A DNA stretch of 57,178 nucleotides from assembly GCA_017445015.1 (NCBI GenBank), contig JAFSVL010000031.1, positions 1 to 57,178 on the forward strand. Direction: 5' to 3'. Under the pieces are notes generated by a model. It searched no databases. It had not been told where the DNA came from and saw only the letters and a list, made by a program, of their open reading frames with translations. This DNA is from Bacteroidales bacterium (GTDB lineage: Bacteria; Bacteroidota; Bacteroidia; Bacteroidales; UBA932). How positions within the stretch are numbered: the first letter of the stretch is position 1; each line of letters opens with the position of its first letter. The position numbers were made by a program, and so were the translations under genes. Below are positions 31,045 to 40,475 of the stretch, piece after piece.

Positions 31045-31913
31045 CGGAAGAGGCTGTGCACCTTATCCACATTGCCCCAGGCGTTATGCAGACGGATTTT
31101 TGAAAGGATCCAGATACAGGCCGCGATGAGCGTCGCGCTCAGCACCACCACCGGCACATACACGCCCGTCGGCATCACATCCGCCCAGGACGATGCACTG
31201 TCCATCCCGGGAAGGCGGGACGCCAGCAGCGCAGTCAGATTATTGATAAAGTGCATTCCCATCGTCAGGTACAGCGACCCGGTGCGGTAATACACCCAGC
31301 CCATCAGACAGCCGATGACAAAGGCCGGAACCGCCTGCCAGGGGTTCATGTGGATCAGTGCAAAAAACAGCGCCGAAACAGGAATCGCTATCTTCGGAGA
31401 GACCTCATTGCAGAGCAGCCCGCGCAGCACCATGCCCCGGCACAGCCATTCTTCAAAGAACGGGGCGGCGACGCAGACACAGAGGAAATTCACGAGGAAA
31501 TTCCCGGTAACCATTTGTTCCAGGGCCTTCTGAAGCCATTCCGGCATCGGAGGCAGCAGCAGGGTCATAGCATCCACGACGAAGCCCGCAGCGACGGTCG
31601 CCAGCAGGGCGGCAAAGACGGAAAGAAGGACGCCGACCGGCCTGAAATGGCAACTGCTCAGCTTGTAACCGCTCAACACCATTTCATACTGTCCGCTCCG
31701 TGAAGAAGCATAACACATGGCGGGGATAAACAAGGCCACATACGTGACCAGCATCGTGTAGGCGCCGAGCCATTCGGCAAGGTAATACTGGATGGCAAAC
31801 GCAATGACCACGCCCGCAAGGAGCGTGAGCAGCAGCATCAGCAGCCCCCCCCAGGAAGGATAGTAGTAGCGGAAATTCCGCAGCAGGCCGAAATTTCCCC
31901 GGGGCTTAGGCAT
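31041..31913 (-). CDS. CPBP-family intramembrane metalloprotease
   Basis: The 290-residue polytopic protein has the three CPBP (Abi) motifs in order: EEWLCRGMVLRG, FALIHMNPWQ and MHFINNLTA, giving the glutamates and histidines of a membrane-buried metal site. Related proteins cleave prenylated or membrane peptides, but the substrate here is unknown. The ATG at 31913 lies inside the end of the upstream nucleotidyltransferase gene (8-bp overlap), so the two are coupled. Confidence 0.85.
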   Translation of the reverse strand: MPKPRGNFGLLRNFRYYYPSWGGLLMLLLTLLAGVVIAFAIQYYLAEWLGAYTMLVTYVALFIPAMCYASSRSGQYEMVLSGYKLSSCHFRPVGVLLSVFAALLATVAAGFVVDAMTLLLPPMPEWLQKALEQMVTGNFLVNFLCVCVAAPFFEEWLCRGMVLRGLLCNEVSPKIAIPVSALFFALIHMNPWQAVPAFVIGCLMGWVYYRTGSLYLTMGMHFINNLTALLASRLPGMDSASSWADVMPTGVYVPVVVLSATLIAACIWILSKIRLHNAWGNVDKVHSLFR

Positions 31914-32838
31914 ACAGCGGCGTGGGATAGATTCCTTTTTCGGCCAGTTCCGCGAATTTCGCGACGACACCCGGGCGGTCTTCCTTATAGGTTACGCCGA
32001 ACCAGCGGCTCGGAGTGGCCAGCACGCTCGTGACGGCGCTCTTCTCCCGGATCATCACATCTATGGCGTAGGGAATGTAGAATTCTTTTTTAAGTTCGCC
32101 GATATTCTGCTCCAGGAAGGCTTCGAAAATTTTCTCGCTCTTCTCGAAGTAATCGGGCGTAAAGCCCCACATGTTCATCGAACAGAGGGCTTTCCCGTCG
32201 AGTGCGACATGCGCTCCGCTAACGGAATTGTCCCCTTCTACGGCACCGCCTTCCACCGCGGCGATGTTCAGGTGTTCCACGACGCTGGTCAGGCGCCCCT
32301 GCGCGTCATAATGGCAGATGCCGCGGGACACGGAGCCGGACTCGCTCAGGGTATTCTCCAGCGCAAATCCCACCAGGCAGAACTCGCCCTTGGCGTTCTC
32401 GTGGGCGCGCAGCCAGTCGCCCAGGATCCGGAAGGATTCCTTCCCGTAGAAATCGTCCCCGTTGATGACGGCGAAAGGCTCGTGGATCACATCCTTGGCC
32501 ATCAGGACGGCGTGCGCGGTGCCCCAGGGCTTTTCGCGCTCCGGATTCAGGGTAAAGCGGGCCGGGATCCTGTCCAGTTCCTGCGTGACGAAGCAGAATT
32601 CGAGCGGCGTCCCGTCAAGGCACTTGACATGGCCGTACTTCTTTGCCACGGTCTGCTTGAAGACATCGAGGAAATATTCCCTGACAATATACACTACCTT
32701 GCCGAAACCTGCCTGGACCGCATCGTAGATGGAATAATCGATAATGGTTTCCCCGGAGGGGCCGAGGCCGTCCATCTGTTTGAGTCCTCCATAGCGGCTG
32801 CCCATACCGGCGGCAAGAACAAGAAGCGTAGGTTTCAT
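31906..32838 (-). CDS. Sugar-phosphate nucleotidyltransferase
   Basis: The 310-residue protein starts with the nucleotidyltransferase signature LVLAAGMGSRYGGLKQMDGLGPSG and has a metal-binding aspartate in VINGDDFYG, as in GalU/RfbA/ManC-type enzymes. It would make an NDP-sugar from a sugar phosphate. The substrate cannot be told. It shares a promoter region with the divergent ftsB and is followed by the CPBP protease gene. Confidence 0.85.
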   Translation of the reverse strand: MKPTLLVLAAGMGSRYGGLKQMDGLGPSGETIIDYSIYDAVQAGFGKVVYIVREYFLDVFKQTVAKKYGHVKCLDGTPLEFCFVTQELDRIPARFTLNPEREKPWGTAHAVLMAKDVIHEPFAVINGDDFYGKESFRILGDWLRAHENAKGEFCLVGFALENTLSESGSVSRGICHYDAQGRLTSVVEHLNIAAVEGGAVEGDNSVSGAHVALDGKALCSMNMWGFTPDYFEKSEKIFEAFLEQNIGELKKEFYIPYAIDVMIREKSAVTSVLATPSRWFGVTYKEDRPGVVAKFAELAEKGIYPTPLYA

Positions 32839-32866
32839 AAATTTTTCAATTATTGGATTAACTCCA

Positions 32867-32884
32867 CAAATTTAGTTATTTTTG
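32867..32884. promoter_or_regulatory. Back-to-back -7 boxes for the nucleotidyltransferase and ftsB
   Basis: TAAATTTG on the minus strand (32867-32874) serves the nucleotidyltransferase. TATTTTTG on the plus strand (32877-32884), with a TTG at 32854, serves ftsB. Only two bases separate them, so each polymerase would cover the other's box. ftsB starts seven bases after its box. Confidence 0.6.
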
Positions 32885-32891
32885 TCGAAAT

Positions 32892-33179
32892 ATGGAAAAC
32901 TATAAAGACACTCGGCGTTCCTTCTGGCGCTATGCCGCCGTCCTGACGTTTCTCGCCCTGCTTTTTCTGTTCCTGAAGCGGGACAACGTGATACGATGGA
33001 TACAGTCCGGCGCCGAAAACCGGAGGCTCGCCAAACGGATCGAGCAACTGGAAATGGAGAACCAAAGGCTGGCGGACAGTCTCCGCTTCCTCTCTACGGA
33101 AAGGGACTCCCTTGAAAAATTCGCCCGCGAAACCTATCATTTCGCAGAAAAGGGCGATGAGGTTTTCATCGTAAAATAA
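32892..33179 (+). CDS. ftsB: FtsB/DivIC-type septum formation protein
   Basis: The 95-residue protein has one membrane helix (about 14-27) followed by a coiled coil (ENRRLAKRIEQLEMENQRLADSLR, residues 42-65) and a C-terminal FARETYHFAEKGDEVFIV, the usual layout of FtsB/DivIC. It would act in the divisome with FtsL and FtsQ. The stop is immediately followed by the start of the porin gene. The predicted transcript has almost no leader. Confidence 0.85.
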   Translation: MENYKDTRRSFWRYAAVLTFLALLFLFLKRDNVIRWIQSGAENRRLAKRIEQLEMENQRLADSLRFLSTERDSLEKFARETYHFAEKGDEVFIVK

Positions 33180-35771
33180 ATGCGGCTGGCGGGGAGGATA
33201 CTGTTTCCGGCGGCGGTGGTGGGCGCGACCACTGCCGGGATTTTCGGGTTTGAACCTTCCGTACAGACCTACAGCATCGAATCCTACGCCGAAGCCGCCG
33301 ATACCGTCATCTATGTCAATGACGGCTACAAGAAGCGCCGTACCGGGGATTTTGAGCGCAGCGTTATCGCAGACAGCCTGCTGGCGGGCATGGACAGCCT
33401 GGATGCCGGCACCCTCGACACCCTCCCCGTCATCCTGGCCCGCGACACCATCAAAATTCCGGATTCGCTGCGCTGGACCGACCCGTTCCGCTACCGCTAC
33501 TACATCGCCCTTGTCGATTCGCTCACGCATGCCCTGACGCGGGATACCCTGCGCAAATCCATCCGGGAATATCTGCAAGGGGGCGATACGCTCGCCGCCC
33601 GCGGCGATTCCGCCATCCTGCACCGGCTGGACTCCATCTATTACGCCGATTCCGCCGTCGCCGTCCGGCTTGCCTTCCTCGCCTGGTACAATTCGCTGGA
33701 CAAGAAAGCCCGCAAAAAATACGACATCGAGCAGCGGGAAATCGCCAAGATGAAGGTCATGGATTCCCTGCGCAACGCAAAGGAAATCCGCAAGGGCATC
33801 CGCGACTCCATCACCCAGAACACGCCGCGCATCCTCGAGAGTTTTGCCATCCCGGACTCGCTCTACTACAAACGCATCATCACCTGGAATCTGGACGACG
33901 ACTTCCACAAAATGCAGTTCCATCCCCTGGACACCGGATTCAACCACTACTTCTACGATTATCCCTTCCTGCGCAAGGACGTGAATGCCAGCTGGCTGGG
34001 CGTCCCGGGAGCACCGCTTCAATACTATGATTTCTTCCTGCGGGGCAGCCGTGAGGGGGTGGACTTTTATGAGGCGCAGGAGCCCTGGGCCAAGGACCCC
34101 CGCAACCTGCTGCACTTCAATACCAAGACGCCCTACACGGAACTGGCCTACTGGGGGACGCTGCTCGCCGGCGAGCAGAAAGAGTCCGACAACCTCCACA
34201 TCTTCACCACGCAGAATATCCTTCCCTCGCTGAACTTCAGCCTGTGCTACGACCGCTTCGGCGGCGGAGGCATGCTGGAAAACGAAAATACCACGAACAA
34301 GAACTTCCATGCGGCCATCAATTATACGGGGAAACGGTATCTCGGACACGCAGGTTATATTTACAATATGGTGAGCCGCGGCGAGAACGGCGGCGTGGCC
34401 GACAATTTCTGGGTGCGGGACACCACGGTGGAAAGCCGGGAAATCCGGGTGAACGCCGCCAATGCCCAGTCCAAGATTACCAAGAATACCTGGTTCCTGG
34501 ACCAGCAGGTCCGCATTCCCTTTGATTTCATCAACCGCATCAAGGCAAAGCGCGACACCACCTTCCGCTATGCCGCCGACTCGCTGGACAAGAACATCAC
34601 CACCGCGTTCATCGGCCACAGTACGGAGTGGTCCACCTACACCCGCAAATACGTCACGCAGGGCGACATTCTCGCCGCGGGAGACTCGATGCGGATGATG
34701 AAACTCGACAACAAACTTTTCCTCAAACTCCAGCCCTGGCGCGAAGACGGCGTGGTTTCCAAACTCAATGTGGGCCTCGGAGACCGCCTGCTGCATTATT
34801 ACGACAGTTGTGCCACGCGGCCGGCCCTGCACGTGGACAATTCCTTCTACGTCTATGCGGGCGTCGAAGGCAAACTCTTCCGTTCTGTCAGCTGGGACGC
34901 CAAGGCGGACTACGTGCTCGCCGGCTATAACTTCTCCGATTTTTCGGTAGAAGCCAACGCCGCCATGCGGCTGTTCCCCTTCCGGCGCGCAAAGTTCAGC
35001 CCGCTCACCCTCGCCCTGCATGCGGAGACGTCGCTGCGCGCCCCCAGTTACTATCAGCAGCACCTGGGAAGCAGCGCTTTCCACTGGGACAACTCCTTCG
35101 CCAAGTCCTCGCTCACCAAGGCGGAACTGACGCTCGACATCCCGCACTGGAAACTCAGCGCATCGGCAGGTTATGCGCTGCTGGCCAATACCCTCTACTA
35201 CGATACCGAGGGCATCATCCGCCAGCACGCCCCCGCGATGAGCATCATCAAGGCCTCGCTGCGCAAGGAATTCGTCATCGCGCGTTTCCTGCACCTGGAC
35301 AACCGGATCCTGTTCCAGATGTCCTCGAACCAGGATGTCGTCCCCCTCCCGATGGTGGCCGGAAACCTTCGCTGGTACGGCCAGTTCGTCGTCCAGCGCG
35401 ATGCCACCAAGACGCACAACATCATGGAGATGCAGATCGGCATCAACGCCTGGTGCAATACCCCCTGGTACGCCCCCGCATGGAATCCCGTCCTGGGCGT
35501 GTTCTACAACCAGAACGAGCGGAAATACACCAACGGCCCCATCTTTGACCTCTTCGTCATCGTCCAATGGAAACGGGCCTGCATCTTTATCAAGTGGGAG
35601 AATTTCGGCCGGGGCTGGCCGCTCAAGAGCAGGGATTATTTTACGGCCGACCACTATATCGGCACCCAGCAATCCTTCAAGTTCGGCGTTTTCTGGCCTT
35701 TCTATATCCAGCCGCACCGGAATGCAGACTCCGGACACGGAGCCCGTTCCTCTTCTTCAGGCGCAGATTGA
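33180..35771 (+). CDS. Putative porin, outer-membrane beta-barrel protein
   Basis: The 863-residue protein begins with a hydrophobic signal-like segment, has a charged helical region up to about residue 230, then the family-typical FYDYPFLRKDVNASWLGVPG and a long run of alternating aromatic and polar strands ending in a barrel-like C-terminus (FKFGVFWPFYIQPH). It fits the Bacteroidetes 'putative porin' family. The transported solute is unknown. It is adjacent to ftsB without a gap and is followed after two bases by a lytic transglycosylase. Confidence 0.85.
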   Translation: MRLAGRILFPAAVVGATTAGIFGFEPSVQTYSIESYAEAADTVIYVNDGYKKRRTGDFERSVIADSLLAGMDSLDAGTLDTLPVILARDTIKIPDSLRWTDPFRYRYYIALVDSLTHALTRDTLRKSIREYLQGGDTLAARGDSAILHRLDSIYYADSAVAVRLAFLAWYNSLDKKARKKYDIEQREIAKMKVMDSLRNAKEIRKGIRDSITQNTPRILESFAIPDSLYYKRIITWNLDDDFHKMQFHPLDTGFNHYFYDYPFLRKDVNASWLGVPGAPLQYYDFFLRGSREGVDFYEAQEPWAKDPRNLLHFNTKTPYTELAYWGTLLAGEQKESDNLHIFTTQNILPSLNFSLCYDRFGGGGMLENENTTNKNFHAAINYTGKRYLGHAGYIYNMVSRGENGGVADNFWVRDTTVESREIRVNAANAQSKITKNTWFLDQQVRIPFDFINRIKAKRDTTFRYAADSLDKNITTAFIGHSTEWSTYTRKYVTQGDILAAGDSMRMMKLDNKLFLKLQPWREDGVVSKLNVGLGDRLLHYYDSCATRPALHVDNSFYVYAGVEGKLFRSVSWDAKADYVLAGYNFSDFSVEANAAMRLFPFRRAKFSPLTLALHAETSLRAPSYYQQHLGSSAFHWDNSFAKSSLTKAELTLDIPHWKLSASAGYALLANTLYYDTEGIIRQHAPAMSIIKASLRKEFVIARFLHLDNRILFQMSSNQDVVPLPMVAGNLRWYGQFVVQRDATKTHNIMEMQIGINAWCNTPWYAPAWNPVLGVFYNQNERKYTNGPIFDLFVIVQWKRACIFIKWENFGRGWPLKSRDYFTADHYIGTQQSFKFGVFWPFYIQPHRNADSGHGARSSSSGAD

Positions 35772-35773
35772 CG

Positions 35774-36841
35774 ATGAGGACGAAGCCCATAGAACGCACC
35801 GCCTTTGCCACGACGCTGCTGCTGATTGCCGCAACCGTCATCTTCAGCCCCCGCAGGGGCTGCTCGGACGGCGCACCGCTGGAATTCATGCGGGAAAAGG
35901 GACGACCTCACCTGGAATGCGTGATTGACTTCGGCGGGCCCGTCCACACCTCCCAGGGACTGGTGTACGGCTACACATACTGGATGTTCACGGAATGGAG
36001 CCGGAGTTCCCGCGTTCCGGTCCGCATCCGTATCGCTTCGCCCAGGGAAAATTACCTCGATTCCCTCATCGAAGGTTCGGTGGACCTGGTGGCCATCCCC
36101 TGCAGGGAAGCGCTGCCGCCCCTCGAAGGGCTGGCGGCGACCCAGCCGCTGGACAGTCTCTGCACCTGGTATGTGCGGAGCGGGGCCCGGATGGAACTCC
36201 GCGCGCTGAACCGCTGGATAGCCGCGCAGGATTTTTCCGGGGCGCACCGGAAATTCATGAAAGTCATCAACCCCTGGAAGCGGCAGACGGTCTCCGCCTG
36301 GCTCTCCCCCTACGACGACCAGTTCCGCGAATGGGGCCGGCGCATCGGGATGGACTGGAGGCTGCTGGCGGCCGTGGGCTGGCAGGAATCGCACTGGAGA
36401 ATCGATACGAAATCCCGCCGGGGCGCGCAGGGCATCATGCAAATCATGCCGGTAACGGCCCGCCGCTACGGCATCGACGACCTCACGGACCCTGAAAGGA
36501 ATATCGAGGCCGGAGCCCGGCTGCTGGAAGAGCTTCACCGCAGTTTCGGGGACCTCGACTTCGTACTGGCCGCCTATAATGCCGGCGGGAGCCGGGTACG
36601 CAGTTATATCCAGTATGCCGCCCGGTATGGAGCCGACGTCTCCCGCTGGGAGGAAGTGGCAGGCCTGCTTCCCCAACTGGGACGGGACAGCCTCTACCTG
36701 GCGGATACGCTGGGGCTGAAACGCATCGGTTACGGCGAAACGGTACAGTATGTCCGGCGGGTAAAATCGATTTACAGGGAATTCCGGCGCATCTGCCCTA
36801 TGCCTGACGAACTGTCCGGGCAGGATCCACCCGCGCAATGA
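35774..36841 (+). CDS. Membrane-bound lytic transglycosylase (MltF-like)
   Basis: The 355-residue protein has an N-terminal hydrophobic segment (FATTLLLIAATVIF), a shortened solute-binding-like region (about 40-130) and a C-terminal SLT domain with the catalytic glutamate in GWQESHWR, then GAQGIMQIMP and LAAYNAGGSRV. It would cleave peptidoglycan glycan strands. The ATG at 35774 is two bases after the porin stop. Its 3' end overlaps the convergent permease gene by 44 bp, so the two C-termini are encoded on opposite strands of the same DNA. Confidence 0.88.
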   Translation: MRTKPIERTAFATTLLLIAATVIFSPRRGCSDGAPLEFMREKGRPHLECVIDFGGPVHTSQGLVYGYTYWMFTEWSRSSRVPVRIRIASPRENYLDSLIEGSVDLVAIPCREALPPLEGLAATQPLDSLCTWYVRSGARMELRALNRWIAAQDFSGAHRKFMKVINPWKRQTVSAWLSPYDDQFREWGRRIGMDWRLLAAVGWQESHWRIDTKSRRGAQGIMQIMPVTARRYGIDDLTDPERNIEAGARLLEELHRSFGDLDFVLAAYNAGGSRVRSYIQYAARYGADVSRWEEVAGLLPQLGRDSLYLADTLGLKRIGYGETVQYVRRVKSIYREFRRICPMPDELSGQDPPAQ

Positions 36842-37952
36842 AAAGGCAGGCGAGCAGCGTGAACAGCAGGATGGCCGCGTAAACCGCAAGGTTGGCGAGC
36901 AGCGGCATGACGGGATTCACATGGACGGGCACCCACGCGACATAATAGTTCTGCGGATTGAGCCGGATCCAGTGGAACGCATGCTGCCATGCGCAGAACA
37001 GCAGCGCCGCCGCATCGCCGAAGAGCATTCCGCGCAGCGCAATGCGGGAAGCGCGCCGTAAAAAGACCGCCGACAGGTCCCGGAAGGTCATGCCCATCGC
37101 CTTGAGCATTCCAATCGCCGAAATATTCCGGAACATCAGGATCAGCATCGACGAGACCATATTGAACCCCGCGACGAGCATCATCAGCAGAAGGATGACC
37201 AGCACATTGGAATCCACGAGGTCCAGCCAGTCGAAGACCTGGGGATAGCGCTCCGGCACCGATACGGCGAATAACGGCTCGCCTTCCCCGCCCAGCGCCG
37301 CCATCCCCGCTTCCGCAGCCTTTTCGCGCAGGGCGGCCCGCGACGAGAACCGGTCCGCCACGGTCAGTTCGCAGGCGCTGATGCTGTCCCTGCCCCATCC
37401 GGAAAGCCGCTGCATGTCCGAAAGCGGCACCAGGAGGGTCAGGTTTTCGTCCGTCGATGCCACCGCGTCGTACATCCCGTCGATGGTGAACTGGCGCGCC
37501 TGCACCTTGTCCCCGACAAACCAGACGGTCATCCGCTCCCCGGGCGCAAAGCCCATCAGCTCCGAAAGCCGCCGGGGGATGCGGGCATGCAGGGACGCGA
37601 GCGCCGTATCGGCGACTCCCTTTACAATCACGCCGTGGATGTCCCCGTCCTTGCGGACGATACCGCCGCGGCTTACAAAAGGCCGGATTTCCCGGATTCC
37701 GTCGATGCGCGCAAGCCTTTCCGCCAGACCGGCGTCCAGCACCACGGGAGCGCCCCCGCCCGGATAGTCAAACCCCGCCGGCGCGAGCAGGATATCCCCG
37801 CTGACCGCCCGGAGGCCTGCCTGCACCTCCCTGCGGAAACCGCCCGCCACGGCAAAGGCGATGATGACGACAAAGAAGGACAGGGCGACGAGCGCCGTCG
37901 CAAGTCCTTCCCCGCTTTTCATCCTGCGGGCGATAAAAGCGGCCCCTGGCAT
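36798..37952 (-). CDS. LolC/LolE-type ABC transporter permease
   Basis: The 384-residue protein has an N-terminal helix, a periplasmic MacB-like domain and three C-terminal helices (LDLVDSNVLVILLLMMLVAG, then a second near 315 and a last near 360), the layout of FtsX/LolE permeases that extract lipoproteins. No ATPase gene is adjacent, so it must pair with one encoded elsewhere. It is the last gene of a four-gene minus-strand run and its stop lies inside the convergent transglycosylase gene. Confidence 0.85.
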   Translation of the reverse strand: MPGAAFIARRMKSGEGLATALVALSFFVVIIAFAVAGGFRREVQAGLRAVSGDILLAPAGFDYPGGGAPVVLDAGLAERLARIDGIREIRPFVSRGGIVRKDGDIHGVIVKGVADTALASLHARIPRRLSELMGFAPGERMTVWFVGDKVQARQFTIDGMYDAVASTDENLTLLVPLSDMQRLSGWGRDSISACELTVADRFSSRAALREKAAEAGMAALGGEGEPLFAVSVPERYPQVFDWLDLVDSNVLVILLLMMLVAGFNMVSSMLILMFRNISAIGMLKAMGMTFRDLSAVFLRRASRIALRGMLFGDAAALLFCAWQHAFHWIRLNPQNYYVAWVPVHVNPVMPLLANLAVYAAILLFTLLACLFIARVDPARTVRQA

Positions 37953-38878
37953 TACTTGAACGATTGAAGGAGGGCTTCCGCGGACAGGCGCTCGGATTCC
38001 TGGGGACTCACCCTGGAGAGCGTTTCCAGGCAGGTTTTCTGGAATTTCCTGTCCCCGGTACTGCGTGCCGCCAGATAACCGTTCTTGGCGGCCATATAAT
38101 TGTCCTTGTCCCGGGAAAGCACCTTTTTATAAATGGCGGCGGCCTTTTTGGGATTCTTCTCCACCGTCCGCCAGTAAGACCCCATATTGTTCTGGAACTC
38201 CATGCGGGCCGGATACAATTTGATCATCCGTTCGGAGAGACGGCGGAGCGCCGCATAACTCTTCGGCGAGCCGATTTCAAAATACAGCCGGCAGTAGTCC
38301 TGCACCACCCCCACGAAGAAATCCTGAGCCGTTTCCTGCCCCCGGAAAGTCCACGCCGGATGGCGCGCCTTGTCGTAACTGATCAGCGCATCCAGCTCCT
38401 CCACGGAAAGCACCGGATCCTCCTTTTCCCGGGCGATCTGTGCGTTCAGCATGTGGGAGCGATATAGGAATTCGTCGGGCTTGAGCGACGCCGCCCGGTC
38501 CAGGAAGCGCAGGGCGCTGTTGAAGAGCGAATCGTCATAGAATTCCTCTTCGTAGAAATACACCGGCGCGCCGGTGGAATCCTTGAGCGCCATCAGGGGC
38601 TCGCGGCCCATGTACCCGGACTTGGACGTACGCAGCATCTTCGTGCTGCGGGCACGGGTGAAGTCGAAGAAAAAGCGGCCTTCGAGCATATCCGTATCGT
38701 CGGGATGCACATTTCCCCAGCGCTCGAGGATGGTTTCCACGCCGAGACCGGCATAGCCCACCGCCCGCACCTGACGGTCGTACTTTTCCTTATATTCCGC
38801 ACTGCTGAGCTGGGCCGCCGCGGGCAGGACGGCCGCGGACAGAAGGACCAGGACGGTAAAAAGTCGTTTTTTCATCAT
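37952..38878 (-). CDS. Exported TPR-like protein of unknown function
   Basis: The 308-residue protein has a cleavable signal peptide (LFTVLVLLSAAVLPAAAQ) and helical repeats resembling TPRs in the C-terminal half (for example FQNNMGSYWRTVEKNPKKAA). I know no function for it; relatives appear in Bacteroidales as hypothetical secreted proteins. It overlaps the methyltransferase gene by four bases and shares one base with the permease gene, so it is part of the same operon and could be an envelope factor working with the permease. Confidence 0.7.
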   Translation of the reverse strand: MMKKRLFTVLVLLSAAVLPAAAQLSSAEYKEKYDRQVRAVGYAGLGVETILERWGNVHPDDTDMLEGRFFFDFTRARSTKMLRTSKSGYMGREPLMALKDSTGAPVYFYEEEFYDDSLFNSALRFLDRAASLKPDEFLYRSHMLNAQIAREKEDPVLSVEELDALISYDKARHPAWTFRGQETAQDFFVGVVQDYCRLYFEIGSPKSYAALRRLSERMIKLYPARMEFQNNMGSYWRTVEKNPKKAAAIYKKVLSRDKDNYMAAKNGYLAARSTGDRKFQKTCLETLSRVSPQESERLSAEALLQSFK

Positions 38879-40002
38879 GGGAGATTCATTAAGATGCGCC
38901 GCGAGGCGGGATGCAGGTTGTTGCAGCGTTTCCCGAGGTTTTTCACAAATCCCAGGGGATGGCCGCGGTAGGTAAGCAGGTTATAGCCCGGCGCCGCCCC
39001 TTCGAGGGGGAAACTGTCCCGGTGCAGGAAACGCAGGGCCGTTTTCAGGTCCACCTCCACTTCGGGCCATTCGTGCGCATAGTCATAACTGAGCGCATAA
39101 TCCGCCGAGGGGATAAAGTCGCCGCCTTTCTTTTCGCCCCGGACAATGCCGTCACGCAGGGGGCGCAGGCGGGAAAGCGCCGCCCGTTTCGCCGCCGGCG
39201 GTGCAGGGGAAGTTTTGCGGAGCACGCCCGCCCACTGGCCCTCTCCGGGCACATCGCCCGCACGGAGCAGATGGCCGCAGCGCGTGCGCGGGAGGCCGAA
39301 TTCATCCTCCGGCGCAAGGATTTCCCCGCCCAGGGTGCGCGCCGCCCATTCCAGGGCGGTGTCATTCTCCGCGTCCTCGTAGGTACAGGTGGAATAGATG
39401 AGCAGACCGCCCTCGCGCAGCGACGGCCAGACATCGGAAAGGATGCGTTTCTGACGCGCGGCGCAAAGGTCCACCACCGCCGGGCTCCATTCCTTCCGTG
39501 CGGAGGGATCCTTGCGGAACATGCCTTCCCCGCTGCAGGGGACATCGGCGACGATGATATCGAAAAAGCCGCCCAACTGTGCGAAAGCCGCAGGGTCCGC
39601 GCTGGTCACGACGACGGCAGGGTCGCCCCAGAGCGCCACATTGTCGCAAAGGACCGCCGCGCGCTGGCGGATCACCTCGTTGGAGACGAGCAGGAAGCCC
39701 TCCGGAAAGCGTTCCCGCAGCGATGCGGCCAGGTCCGTGGTCTTTCCGCCCGGCGCCGCACAGAGGTCCAGCACCCGTACCGGGGCATCGCAGTCCTGCA
39801 GGCATCTGCGGAACAGATGGCCGGGGTACATCGCCGAGGAATCCTGCACATAATAGCAGCCCGCATGCAGGAGCGGGTCGAGGGTAAAGGACGGACGTTC
39901 CTCCAGCATACGGCCCCAGGGGCTCCAGGGTACGGGGATGCCCTGCGGCCCTTCGGCCCCCTTGAAGGGGTTCAGGCGGATGGCGGTGGAGGCGCCTTCC
40001 AT
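38875..40002 (-). CDS. rsmF: rRNA (cytosine-5) methyltransferase, RsmB/RsmF family
   Basis: The 375-residue protein has a Rossmann methyltransferase core with VLDLCAAPGGKTT, the two family cysteines in DVPCSGEGMFRK and YSTCTYEDAEND, and a C-terminal RsmF-type extension. It should methylate a cytosine in 16S rRNA. It begins directly at the conserved TAIRLNPFKG, so the usual N-terminal helices of about 40-60 residues are missing. The start overlaps the upstream stop as TGATG, which supports this short start. Confidence 0.85.
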   Translation of the reverse strand: MEGASTAIRLNPFKGAEGPQGIPVPWSPWGRMLEERPSFTLDPLLHAGCYYVQDSSAMYPGHLFRRCLQDCDAPVRVLDLCAAPGGKTTDLAASLRERFPEGFLLVSNEVIRQRAAVLCDNVALWGDPAVVVTSADPAAFAQLGGFFDIIVADVPCSGEGMFRKDPSARKEWSPAVVDLCAARQKRILSDVWPSLREGGLLIYSTCTYEDAENDTALEWAARTLGGEILAPEDEFGLPRTRCGHLLRAGDVPGEGQWAGVLRKTSPAPPAAKRAALSRLRPLRDGIVRGEKKGGDFIPSADYALSYDYAHEWPEVEVDLKTALRFLHRDSFPLEGAAPGYNLLTYRGHPLGFVKNLGKRCNNLHPASRRILMNLP

Positions 40003-40445
40003 CAGAATTTCATTCCCTGAGGCATGCCTTCCGGAATACGGCCCTCGGAAACATCGACGATCCCTTCGACGATTTTGTCGAGTCCGGACTGTATCTTTCC
40101 GCCGAGCATCGCCTTCATCACCAGGTTCAGGTCGGCCTCCACGGTGATGGAGAAATCGGTTTTTCCGGGCATGCCGGCATCTCCGAAATGCAGGAGGATG
40201 CTGAACGCGAATGGCGCGCCCTCGGCATTCGAGAGTTCGATGCGTTCGTAAGGCTGCCGGCCCGTGATGCGCACCCCGACGGTGAAATTCTGCACCGTGG
40301 CGCTCAGGTGGTCATAATCGGCGAATACCATCGCCTTCTTATCTTCGGGCAGCATCTCCCGGATGCGGGACAGGTCCGTGAAGGACATGTACAGTTCTTC
40401 CCTGCTCCTGGAAACGACACCGTGCTTGCTTTTGTATTCGGTCAT
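40002..40445 (-). CDS. SRPBCC-family small protein
   Basis: The 147-residue protein has the beta-rich pattern of a SRPBCC/START-like ligand-binding fold (SATVQNFTVGVRITGRQPY, PFAFSILLHFG, FSITVEADLNLVMKAML). No catalytic motif is visible. The ATG at 40445 is preferred because a TACATTTG promoter box lies 22 bp upstream; longer frames run into the divergent NUDIX gene. It heads an operon with rsmF, the TPR protein and the permease. Function unknown. Confidence 0.7.
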   Translation of the reverse strand: MTEYKSKHGVVSRSREELYMSFTDLSRIREMLPEDKKAMVFADYDHLSATVQNFTVGVRITGRQPYERIELSNAEGAPFAFSILLHFGDAGMPGKTDFSITVEADLNLVMKAMLGGKIQSGLDKIVEGIVDVSEGRIPEGMPQGMKF

Positions 40446-40475
40446 AGTTTTTACTACTTTTGCAATGCAAATGTA
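40431..40475. promoter_or_regulatory. Interlocked divergent promoters of the NUDIX and SRPBCC genes
   Basis: On the plus strand TTTG (40431-40434), N20 and TACTTTTG (40455-40462) serve the NUDIX gene; its -33 lies inside the SRPBCC coding region. On the minus strand TACATTTG (40468-40475) serves the SRPBCC gene and lies over the NUDIX start. The two predicted start sites cross each other, so simultaneous initiation is unlikely. Confidence 0.55.

Noticed and set aside
32850-35738. 962-residue open frame on the minus strand
   Set aside because: It is the antisense shadow of the porin gene. Its composition is rich in G, V, E and R without a family motif, and it runs across the ftsB gene and its promoter.
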